Origin: Lepiota brunneoincarnata
Taxonomy: Eukaryota > Basidiomycota > Agaricomycetes > Agaricales > Agaricaceae
Length of the DNA stretch: 64,000 bases
Assembly (NCBI GenBank): GCA_023014365.1
Contig: JAEBUN010000002.1
Span: forward strand, 1,984,001-2,048,000
Direction of reading: 5' to 3'
Position numbers and translations under genes: made by a program. The notes under the pieces are model-generated. The model made no database searches, was not told where the DNA came from, and saw only the letters and a list, made by a program, of their open reading frames with translations. Positions within the stretch are counted from its first letter, which is position 1, and each line of letters starts with the position of its first letter. Of the stretch, positions 11,652 through 21,400 are shown in pieces.

Positions 11652-12941
11652 CTATTCTTCTGCAGGAGGTTCTGGCCACCAGCTTGGCCACCACGGAGAT
11701 ACCTGCCATGTCTTTGGTGTACCACCGTTTGAAGTCTCCAATTCAAAAGCGAGTTCGTTACCCATAACACCAGCAACATGTTCTAAGCGCAACAGCGCTA
11801 GGCCAAACTGGCCATGAGTGCTCAGGAGTTTGCCCGTTCCACGTGGCCGGGGAGCCGGTTTGTCATGGGTCGCTTGAGCTATTCTCGTGGGTCGGATGTC
11901 CAAGTGGAGAGGAAATTGGGGGATGTTATCAGTGATTCGGGATCTATTCGCAGACGTAAGCTAGAGTGGGCGGGTCATAAGTTGCGACATACAGGTCCCC
12001 GGGTTGATGGAGGAGAACAGGAAGTATCCTTTTGCGAATCACCCCAGTGTGGTATGTTCGTACGGTTAGTTCTTGACCAACATAACATCCCTTCCTGAAG
12101 TCCACTATGTTTTTGTGACAAGTGAGAGAGGATCAAAGACATGGAAGGCCTGGTACTTACGACCACCCATGACGTCCAGGTTTGATTCCATTGGGAAAGC
12201 TTGCATAGGGACAATGTCAGAGCTGCCCTCCGGCACACCGCATGCGATTCTATGCAAAAGGTAATCGTCGGCTGTCCCAACATCGTGTGCCGACGCATCT
12301 GGCGCTGGACAACTTCAGCCTACCTGACAACATCGAAGTGAGCCGTCCTTACGTTTGTCTCCTTTTCGTGCTAACAAACGTCGACCCATGCCCACAGCCC
12401 TCTGATCAATCAAAACACCATCTTGTACTCCCCACGGCCATTCATGTCCCTCCCATACTGGCTCAACAACACCACTCCTGGCCCAACTCCATGCTTTTGG
12501 GATCTTGGGTATGGTTTCAGAACCCCAGGCCGCCCAGACATCGTACTCCTCCGAGACGTCGCGGACTTTTACTTTGGATCGTAGAACATGTCGCTTGAGC
12601 ATGGATAACAAAGGGGGGGCTTCCGACGGCCGCGAATCGTATTCCAGGAGATATCCGCGATGGCCAGTGGGGGTTGTAGTAGTATACAGAAATACATCAT
12701 GGGTGATTCTGCCCTAGTAGTGAATAAGAAACTGACGAAAGCAAAATTAGTTCGGACCTACCTGTGCATGGAGGAAGGCAGAAAAGAAAGGCCCTTTGGG
12801 GGAATCGGGGACGGAAGTCGATAGAAGGCCATTGAGAAATTCCGATGCTTGTGAGCCAGATACAGACAACACCCCTCTATTGGACAGCCGAGCAATGGTT
12901 GGGGTTCTGCGTAGTATATTTGAAAGAAATCCAGGTGCCAT
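11652..12941 (-). CDS. IBA57: Mitochondrial iron-sulfur assembly factor Iba57
   Basis: Multi-exon gene with start at 12941 (first exon 12762-12941, second exon beginning 12713) and stop at 11652. Iba57 is a folate-fold (GcvT-like) protein that with Isa1/Isa2 builds [4Fe-4S] clusters in mitochondria. Evidence is the N-terminal [16 protein letters not shown], the segment [13 protein letters not shown], a conserved [17 protein letters not shown] block on the minus strand near 12050-12090 (the Cys of this motif is the family hallmark), and the C-terminal [13 protein letters not shown] with a Trp-rich end. The N-terminus [20 protein letters not shown] is a plausible mitochondrial presequence. Introns fall in frame where checked. 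The start is 146 bp from the divergent COA5 start, suggesting a shared promoter for two mitochondrial genes. Confidence 0.88.
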
Positions 12942-13087
12942 AGCTGAGTGCGGGTCAATGACGATGCAAACGAGTTGGCCGTTCCAGCAAGAATCTGACA
13001 GGCGGGAACCTTTTGCCGTTTTGGGCATTGGCTTTGCGCCTTGTTCATCAACCGCGCACTCGTCGCCCGAGCCATAACCTCCGCACC

Positions 13088-13419
13088 ATGTCATCGTCAT
13101 GTCAGAATCTCTTGGCCGCACTCAAGGATTGTCTGATGCACTCCGATTGTGTCGTCAAACAAGGCCATCTTCCCTCTGAGTGTCTTAGGAATCACCACGA
13201 TGAACTGCCAGAAGAGTGCCAGTCGCTGCGGAAAGCAACATTCGAGTGCAAACGGGGGATGGTGAGTAATCATTCGTATTGTGATAATTCAAGACGTTCA
13301 TATAATGGGCCTGCCAGTTGGATATGAGGAAGCGATTTCGCGGCAATATTGTCGGTTCGCAATTCCAGTATACCCCAAAGGACAAGCTCGAGAACACGGC
13401 AACGCCACCGTCAGGTTGA
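13088..13419 (+). CDS. PET191: Cytochrome c oxidase assembly factor Pet191/Coa5
   Basis: Exons 13088-13261 and 13318-13419 give 91 residues. Pet191/Coa5 is a twin-Cx9C-like protein of the mitochondrial intermembrane space needed for cytochrome oxidase assembly. The sequence shows CLMHSDCVV, then a second helix with CQSLRKATFEC, and the family end KRGMLDMRKRFRGN. Cysteines at several positions (CQN, CLMHSDC, ECLR, EECQ, FEC) fit the fold. No presequence is present, as expected for Mia40 substrates. The 56-nt intron sits exactly between the Gly-Met and Leu-Asp-Met of the conserved block. Divergent from IBA57 with 146 bp between start codons. Confidence 0.93.
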
Positions 13420-13601
13420 TCCATCAGCTGGAATTTTGCTAATCCCTCTGTCCCTGACTAATGTACGGATGTTTCGCCCGAACCACCTAGCTTTATCAGC
13501 ATGGGAATATAAAGAGCGCATTGACCCACCATGCTGAACAATCAGTGCGCTCATTGGCTTGTTATTTCATCATAGGTTATACCAAGCGTGGTGTGTTTAT
13601 C

Positions 13602-13608
13602 TATATAA
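13602..13608 (+). promoter_or_regulatory. TATA box of the GST gene
   Basis: TATATAA lies 60 bp before the GST start codon at 13668, a normal distance in compact fungal promoters. It is assigned on position and sequence only. Confidence 0.45.
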
Positions 13609-13667
13609 GCCGTAACTACTGTTGGTTCCCAGTCCCTGTTCCCAGCTGATTCTCAGCGTGCAGACAG

Positions 13668-14716
13668 ATGTCAGAGAAACCTATCTTGTTGTACACCCTC
13701 GCAACCCCCAACGGCGTTGCTACCTCCATCTTTCTTGAAGAACTGAAAGCCGCATACCCTGGCTTTGACTATGAGTACGCATCCAGATAGTTTTACAAAG
13801 CAACCGAGTTTCCTGATAGTTTGTCTAGATCCAAGACCTTGAACATCAGGACAGATGTCCAGAAGGTGCGCACACTAACCTAACTCACCCTCTCCATTAT
13901 CCCTGACGATGTAGAGAATAGGAGAAGTGGTTTATTGATATCAACCCTAACGGGCGCATCCCAGCGATCACAGACCGCGCGCGCAACAACTTCGACGTCT
14001 TTGAGACTTCCGCAATATTGCTCTATCTAGCTCAGCACTATGACCCGGAATTTAAGTTCTGGTTCCACCCCACCACCGACGCTAATAATTATAGCGAGAT
14101 GATTCAATGGCTCTTCTTTGCTGTGCGCCTCTTCGCTGATGACTTGCACTTATGATTAAACATACGGGTTCTAGCATGGAGGAATTGGACCTATGCAAGG
14201 ACAGGGTGAGCCATGACCTGTTCATCGGGGAGCTCGCATACTCACTTGCAACAATAGCTCACCACTTCAAGCACTACGCCCCCGAAGACATCCCCTATGG
14301 CAAGAAGAGTGAGTGCGTCATGTCAAGAATCTTCGGTCACCTAAATCGAGTGGTCAGGGTATATCGACGAGACGAAGAGACTGTACGGCGTCCTCGAAAT
14401 CCGTTTGAAGGACCGCGACTGGCTTGCCGGAGCCGACCGAGGGAAATACTCCCTGGCTGATATAAAAGCATTCCCATGGTGCGTTTGCTTTCGAGATCCG
14501 ACACCCTAGACAGAGTTTGATTGAAACCCACAGGGTGCGCCTCCATGCACATGCCGGAATTGAGACCTTGGACGAGTTCCCCAACGTCAAGGTCAGTAAC
14601 ACACCCATATGGCAAGATCATGAATCCAAACTAATGGCTGGACGATGCAGGCGTGGCTTGCAAGGGCTGAAGGACGATCGGCGACGCAGGCAGGGTTGCT
14701 GGTTGGCAAGCTCTGA
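13668..14716 (+). CDS. Ure2p-type glutathione S-transferase
   Basis: Eight exons join without frame conflict: 13668-13774, 13829-13865, 13922-14122, 14175-14205, 14258-14308, 14358-14478, 14534-14591, 14651-14716 (223 residues). The N-terminal thioredoxin fold begins [20 protein letters not shown], carries NPNGRIPAI and the glutathione-binding turn [15 protein letters not shown], and is followed by the Ure2p-class marker [14 protein letters not shown]. The C-terminal helical domain has [15 protein letters not shown] and [14 protein letters not shown]. Such enzymes conjugate or reduce electrophiles with glutathione and are expanded in wood- and litter-decaying basidiomycetes. Two exons are very short (37 and 31 nt). 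A TATA box sits 60 bp upstream. Substrate cannot be predicted. Confidence 0.92.
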
Positions 14717-15327
14717 AGTCCAAGCACCAGAGCACAGAAGGCGGAACGAACGTACTTGCCAACTCGCTGACAAAGAAAGACTGTTACGTTTATTTGCCTG
14801 TAACCTCGTATCGATATCTAAGCGCTTTATGCTACGATCATGTGACATATGTGTGTTGATCTGCACAAGCGTCCCAAGCGGCCCATCGTCAAAATAAGAG
14901 AGTGGGGTTAGCAGAACGACATAAAGGTTATCTAGGTGTGCATGTACTCCGGTAACTCACTCGGCATAGTCGCCAGGGGAAATGACGGGTACTGTCAAGC
15001 GAGTCGTGCTTACAGGCTGTTTAGAAATGATTCGTGGCATCGGGCTTGTTAGAGCACCGTGATCATCCATTTTCCCTGTGAATGCTTCTTTTCCTTATGG
15101 GATGAGCAAGATAGGCGAGAGAGTAGGAGTCGGGATACGAAAAAGCTTGGCTATACATAGTGAGCACGGTCTCGGCAGAGCAGAGCGACGGATGGCGATG
15201 TAGCAAATAAACACCAACAAGGCGCTCCGCGTCCGAACAAGTCGGGCAGCAGGCTCGCTTGCTCGTAAACTCTAACATCACCACCTCCTACAACGCTCCA
15301 GGAGGCCCTCCTTACATACCTTTGCTA
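14717..15327. other. Intergenic stretch, nothing recognised
   Basis: About 0.6 kb between the GST and the DUF1640 gene. No convincing coding frame, RNA gene or repeat was seen; presumably GST terminator plus promoter of the next gene. Confidence 0.4.
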
Positions 15328-16575
15328 ATGCTGTCTCGGGGGCCAGCTCGACTCTGCAGTGTACTTCGCTCAGAATCCATGGTTCCCGCTCACTCGCCCT
15401 CCTGCAGTTTTCGCCCCAATCGACATGTTCACAGATCAAGAAATATTAGGGACTCATTTCCAAATGGTCTGTCATCCGAAGGAGGACCACGAAGCATTTC
15501 CCTATCCCACCCATTAGACCCATCAAACTCTACCCCCGCGTCGGCACTAAACCCGGACCTGAACACTCAGGCTCCCTCAGGCTCCTCCATTCCCTCTGCC
15601 TCAACCACGTCATCCAACACCCCGCCTAGGAACAATGTACCAAACGATATCGTCGAGTCCTCAACTAATCCTGGTGTCCCCACTCCTTATATATACCCTT
15701 CAAAGGCACAAACACCTTTGTACACAAACCCTCCTTTCGACACACATGGTTTCTTTAAAGCGCTGGAGAAAACATTTCCGACACAGACTGCTCAGAGTCT
15801 AATGCGTGCGACTCGTGCTTTGCTAGTGGATCGGATAGGAAAGGTTCGGAGAGAAGCCCTGACAGCGAAAGATCTGGATAATGTATGTCGTATCACCCCC
15901 CAGCCCTCTACCGTGTCCTTAAATATGTTTATTAGCAAGCTTATCTATTCCGCGCCGCGCTGTCGGAGCTTCGTGCTGAATTATCGATGAAAATAAAGAA
16001 TGATGCTGCCGCCACGGGCACGGCTGCAGCTGCTCTCCGTCGGGAAGTTGATCAACTGGACGTCAAGATGAAAGAAGACATAGGGAATCTTAAACATGAG
16101 TCTGTATGCCCTTTGATTTCTTTTTCTGCCCCCTTAACCTTTGTGGTAGGATCCAAATGGAACTTGACAGTAGGAAGAACGAAGCGAAAGCTGACTTGAA
16201 GCAACAGGATATTGCCATCGAGGTATGAATGCCACCTGCGGTGCTCGACCCCTATGAACCCCTGGTCCTGATACACATCCCGTTCATCAGGAAGTGTTGA
16301 ACAAGGCGATAGTCAATGTCAGTGATCTACGCACGGATGTGGAGGAGATCAAGTGGGAAAATATGCGGCGTGCAGTTGGTAGGTTATATTTTTTATATTG
16401 GCTCGAAATGCTCCTTGCTCACTATCTATAAGTTACACTCGCGGCATTTGTGATTGTGATAATTGTCAGTATGGAAATACGACCCAGGTCCAAGCCAAGC
16501 CCGCCACTACCCTCTCACAGTGATACCAACGGACCTCAAGCCGAAGGAACAGAAAGCACAGAAGGGATAAGATAA
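15328..16575 (+). CDS. DUF1640 (CCDC90/MCUR1-like) mitochondrial coiled-coil protein
   Basis: Exons 15328-15882, 15936-16099, 16150-16222, then from 16291 with a last exon to 16575. The first ~90 residues are a Ser/Arg-rich mitochondrial-type leader followed by a Pro/Ser/Thr-rich linker. The family core starts at [23 protein letters not shown], continues through [18 protein letters not shown], a long coiled coil ([41 protein letters not shown]), and ends with a single membrane segment ([12 protein letters not shown]). Relatives (yeast Fmp32, human CCDC90A/B) sit in the inner mitochondrial membrane and act in cytochrome oxidase assembly or calcium-uniporter regulation. The intron at 16100 uses an unusual GTCTGT donor, chosen because it restores the conserved [13 protein letters not shown] frame. 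Confidence 0.85.
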
Positions 16576-16727
16576 CATCACTCCCTTAATCCATCCAGTT
16601 TCGTCCTTAACGCTGAGCATCATCAACTGTTCTACCTTGCATTGGCGATTTCTAGATACCAATACAATATGGGGGGTGTGCATAATAAATAATACAGGTT
16701 TCGGTGGATCAACAACACAACAGGACC

Positions 16728-17333
16728 TCATTTCACATGAAGCTTCTCCAGGTCCGACGCAAGTTGTTCAGCATCCTTTGGGCCAGGGCTGCTTGTTTTG
16801 TTAGACTTATCGGTAGTGTGTTCAGCTGACGAGGCCTCTGCAGCGGCGTCGCCAGTGCCAGTCACCGTTTTCTGCGGCATATCGGGTGTGGTGTTATCAT
16901 CATCATCGTCGTCGTCTTCCCAATTATCGCGTACTGGCTCGTCAGGAGCAGCACCCTCTTTCTGCCTCTTCTCCCTGCGCTTTGCATTCTTCTTTGCGCT
17001 TTTAGTCATGGGTTTAGTGGGTTGTGCGGCTGACGAGGGAGCGACCCAGCCGATGATATGACCTTTGGGTAATGCAGTGGCATCCATCTCTGCTTGTTTG
17101 GTGCCTCTGAAGCGTTTGACATCTTCTTGGGGGGTGAATCCGGGACGGACTTTGAGCTGTTTGCGGATACTACATAGAAACAGAGAGATGGGTCATTTAA
17201 AGTTGTGGTAGGAGGTTCGATGGACATACGATCCATCGGACCGTCTGGATTCTGGAATCACACGCTGAAGAGTGTACGGGTCACGAGCGATGCCTGCTGC
17301 TGATTTCTCCGGGTTGATAGGTGGTCGAGACAT
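16728..17333 (-). CDS. PYM1: PYM, exon-junction-complex disassembly factor
   Basis: Exons 17230-17333 and 16728-17169 give 181 residues. PYM binds the Mago-Y14 heterodimer through its N-terminus and the small ribosomal subunit, removing exon-junction complexes from translated mRNA. The N-terminal domain is clear: GIARDPYTLQRVIPESRRSDGS, then RKQLKVRPGFTPQEDV and RFRGTKQ. The middle is a Lys-rich helix (KSAKKNAKRREKRQKE) followed by an acidic run with eight Asp, typical of the family's eIF2A-like region. The C-terminus ends in a short helix with LASDLEKLHVK. An exon-junction factor fits a genome this rich in introns. Tail-to-tail with the DUF1640 gene, about 150 bp apart. Confidence 0.92.
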
Positions 17334-17824
17334 GATACTGAGGGCCGATTATGGTGAGAGAGTGGATGAATCGACCAGAGTAAAGAGGAAGAGCAAGTGA
17401 CCGAGAATTGAGAAGTGATGGTCACTGTTACTGCTTGATGTCACGACCGCACTCCCCGGTAGGCGCCCAATTAAGCAGATATCCCAATTATCCTGACATC
17501 GGTTAGATTAGATGTTGCTATCCGTTTCTGGCCGGGACCGTGACATGTGTGTGCCTTAAGCGGAGCGAATGGGTTGTAAGTAAATTCAAGTTGTAAATCT
17601 GGCCGTCAACTGCGGTTCTGGATCGGATGGTATCAAACACCCGCAGTGAATTGCTCTTTGAGAGTTCAGGAGGTTCTAATGAGACCAGCGTTCGGCTACT
17701 GGTTTCGGTGGGTTGTTTGCAGGCCCAAGTCATTGGGTTCAATTGGTTCCCGGCTTTGAGAGTGCCCTGCTTGGAGAGACAAGTAGAATGTGTCGATGGG
17801 TGGGAAAGACCCGACCTGGCGCTG

Positions 17825-18007
17825 GACCCCCTTTGTGTCCGCGTTAAGGCCAGGTCCCCATGCTCATAGCGACTTGGAATGTCCAACGGTCCCGTGTGCG
17901 GGACCCCGCCGAAGTCCCGGATCAAGTGTCCCAATAAAGATCGGCCTCAGCTCCTTTTTGGGGTCGTTTACGTCCGCACAGAGTATTCCGGGGTCCCCCG
18001 CGACCCC
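17825..18007. promoter_or_regulatory. Cluster of GACCCC/GGGGTC words in the PKS upstream region
   Basis: The hexamer GACCCC or its complement occurs at 17825, 17902, 17960, 17990 and 18002, five times in 183 bp, partly as the palindrome-like pair GGGGTC...GACCCC at 17990-18007. The inverted repeat GGTCCCG-TGTG-CGGGACC (17888-17905) overlaps the second copy. Repeated short GC words are how fungal zinc-finger and Zn2Cys6 regulators often mark target promoters; the bound factor is unknown and the function is inference. Confidence 0.35.
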
Positions 18008-18338
18008 AGGATGTATCGTCCGACTTTATCTTCCCGAACCGCACTTGCCCCAGGCCAGCTTCAGCGAGTCACACAGTCGGTACTCGAGAACAGGTTTATA
18101 CGCACAGCTCCTTGGGCCAGACGGAAGATATGTGTCGATCCAATGACCGTGTTCTTGTGTCACGGATTTGGTGTGGATGCAGCGTGAAGAGCAGCCTGCA
18201 CCCATAGTTTACCGAGATTTGAGAACGATCCCATCACTGCAACGTTCTCCCGTGTTACGGAATCTGCTCGCCCATCCATCCGATTCTTTTGACTTTCACT
18301 ACACTCTGTATATGCGGAGCATTGCGTTGCTATCGACT

Positions 18339-18346
18339 TATAAAAA
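18339..18346 (+). promoter_or_regulatory. TATA box of the polyketide synthase gene
   Basis: TATAAAAA lies 109 bp before the polyketide synthase ATG at 18455. The leader between them is rich in C and T, as in many fungal promoters. Confidence 0.5.
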
Positions 18347-18454
18347 CCCTCTCGTGTCTGTCGCCACTCCCCAGCTATCTGCCTCTGTCTTCAGTCCGGC
18401 CAATTCTCAAGATTACATCGTTTCTCAACTATCCACCAACCAGCCGCCGTTGAC

Positions 18455-21400
18455 ATGTCTTCCACAATCACTCTCAACATCCCTGTCTTCGCCGGACAAG
18501 GCACCGCAGCCGCCAACTCCCCTGCAACCCGCAAACAGGCCTTCAAAGATGCTTCTTCCTCTGCCGGTTCCCTTCTCCTTGCTGCCTGCTTCGAGGCATT
18601 CCACAGTGAACTTTCCTCCCTCTCTCAACAAGAGACTACCAGGGCTGGGATTGATATTTCCGACTTTAAGAATAAAAACTCCCTCCTTGACATCCCTGCC
18701 GACCGTTATCTCAACAACTCCATCATCACCGGCACCACTCTCTTCCTTCTCCAGTCTCTCCGTTACCTGGCTTATGTCGAGGCATCCGGAGTAACTTCTG
18801 AGTCCCTTACCCCTTTCAGCGACATCCTCAAGGGCAACCTTGAACACAATCTGGGCGTCCTCGGTTTCTCTTCTGGCATCCTCTCCGCTGTTGTTGCTGG
18901 AACTTCCTTCAACGTTGTTACATACATCAGCCGCTCCGTAGAGGCCTACCGTCTCGCCATCTGGATTGGTATCCGAACTCAGCAGTACAGAGATCAAGCT
19001 ATCCTCGATGATTCTACTGCACCATGGAGCCTTGTGTTCTTGGGTTTGGACAGCAAGTCCGCGGAAGAGGCTATCGCTGCGTTCAAAGCGGTGTGTAGAA
19101 TCTTGTCTTTGTATTCCCCAACTATAGCTTAACACATACGTTCACGATAGGATGCTCCTTTAGCCGTGACCGCGGTGTTGGACAACAAGTCTGTTACCAT
19201 CTCTGGTCGTCCTGATGTCCTTGAAGCCTTTAGCCGCACCGTCCCCACCTCGGTGACCATCCACAAGACCTCCGTGGACACCTTGTATCACTCGGCTCTC
19301 CATAAGGATACTTTGCGCAAGCAAATTCTCGTCGATGTCACCGCCCGTGGAATTGACTTCCCAGCATACTCTGACATCAAAGTTCCTATTAGGTCAACTT
19401 TCGACGGCTCCGTTCTGACCAAGAAGACCATTGGCTCTCTTATCGAGGCGGTTGTTGACATGATCATCACCCAACCGGTCAACTGGGACCTTGTCACCGA
19501 TGGAGTAATCAAAGCTGCACCTGCTGACAAGAATATCTGCCTCCTCAATCTTGGTCCTGGCACTGGCTTGACACGCAATCTAGAAAGGGTCTTCCCTCGT
19601 GATCGCGTCTCGTCGCTTGATCTGACCGGTGGAAATCCTGGAGAAAGGGTCAAGCCCAAACAGGATCCCATCGCCATTGTTGGAATGGGCGTTCATCTCC
19701 CCGGAGCTCGCAATACTGAAGGTTTGTGGCGAGTTTTGGAGGAAGGTATCAACACTATCTCTGAGGTACATCTTCAGCCTTTTGGGCTCATGTACCTGGT
19801 TTACTGACCACAACAATAGGTTCCGGAGCATCGATTCAAAATTTCTGACTACAACAACCCGAAGGATTCAAAGACCAAACGTCAGATGAAGGCACATACC
19901 GGAAACTTCGTTGACGGCGTCGATGAATTCGATAACAGGTTCTTCAAGATTAGTCCTCGTGAAGCTAAGAGCATGGACCCTCAGCAAAGGGTCTTGCTCC
20001 AAGTCGCGTACGAAGCGTTGGAGAACGCCGGTTATGTTCCTAACTCCACTCCAACATGGCAGACAGACAGCGTTGGTTGCTACATCGGCGTCGCAACCCA
20101 CGATTATCTCCAAAATCTTCGAGATGAGATTGATGTCTACTACAGTACCGGTACGCTGGACTCGCTGGGAAAGCTTTTGTCAAGATTTTTCTCATCAATA
20201 TTCCCATTAGGTACCCTTAAGGCCTTCCTGAGTGGTCGCATCTCATATGCCATGCAATTAAGCGGCCCTTCGATTGTGGTTGATACTGCATGCTCCTCAT
20301 CCGCCGTTGCCGTCTATCAAGGCTGCCGTGCGCTTATGAATGGTGACTGCAGCGCTGCCATCGTCGGAGGTGTCAACGTCATTTCTAGTCCTGATGTACG
20401 TATTATGACTGTTCCGTCCGTTCTGGGAAAGGGTCTGATTGCCTCTAGATGATGCTCGGTCTTGACCGCGCTCACTTCTTGAGTCCCACCGGTCAATGCA
20501 AGGCCTTTGACGCGTCTGCGGATGGCTACTCTCGCAGCGAGGGTTGTGGTATTTTTGTCTTGAAGAAACTCTCAGATGCCGTCGCGGAGAATGACAATAT
20601 CCTTGGGGTTGTCCGCGGCATGGAGGTCAATCAGAGCGGTCTTGCCCACTCCATTACCCACCCCCACGCCCCGACCCAAGCTACCCTGTTTCACACCCTT
20701 TTAGAGAACACTGGTGTCCACCCTCATCGCATCAGTGTCATCGAGGCACACGGAACTGGTACTCAAGCAGGTGACCCTAACGAGCTCGAGAGTATTCGCA
20801 GCATCTTCGCCATCAAGCGTGATGCTGAGAATCCGTTGCATATCACCTCCGTCAAATCTAACATTGGCCATCTGGAAGCTGCCTCTGGCTCAGCTGGCCT
20901 TGCAAAACTCCTTCTTATGCTCAAGCACCGTACTATTCCCCGCGTGATCTCTCTCAAAAACCTCAACCCATTGATTGCACCTCTCGAATCCGATAACACC
21001 ATCATCGACACCATTCAAACCGAGTGGAAAGCTTTCCAAGATCAACCCCGACTTGCTATGCTCAACAACTTTGGCGCCGCTGGCTCCAACACCGCCACGC
21101 TCATCGAAGAATTCCGTCCTACTGAGCGGGCTGAGCCTCCCGCCGGCCTTGCGTACGTCTTTGGTTTGTCGGCCAAGACAGAGTCCGCCCTGAACGAGCT
21201 CCGTGGCCGCTACATCGACTGGTTGAAGGGTCCAAAGTCCAACAACAGCTTGGCCGACATCGCTTACACGATGACTGCTCGTCGCTGGATCTACGAGCAC
21301 CGCATTGCGGTTCAGGCCAGCACCATGGAGGAGCTGATCGAGAAGCTGAGCCAGGCTTCACCCGTTCATGTCCAGGACGAGTCTGGCAAAGTTGTGTTTG

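Larger units (their letters stand above)
17334..18454. other. Intergenic region upstream of the polyketide synthase
   Basis: A 1.1-kb stretch between the divergent PYM and polyketide synthase starts. It contains a GC-rich part (about 17820-18010) with repeated GACCCC/GGGGTC words, a perfect 7-bp inverted repeat with a 4-nt spacer at 17888-17905, and a TATA box at 18339. A 138-codon open frame on the minus strand (17518-17934) has no recognisable features and is not called a gene. Confidence 0.5.

Noticed and set aside
17518..17934. 138-codon open frame on the minus strand upstream of the polyketide synthase
   Set aside because: No recognisable domains, low-quality composition, overlaps the GC-word cluster, and no splice partners; probably chance.
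18425..19135. Long open frame antisense to the first PKS exon
   Set aside because: It mirrors the strongly codon-biased SAT exon; the sense frame has clear domain identity.
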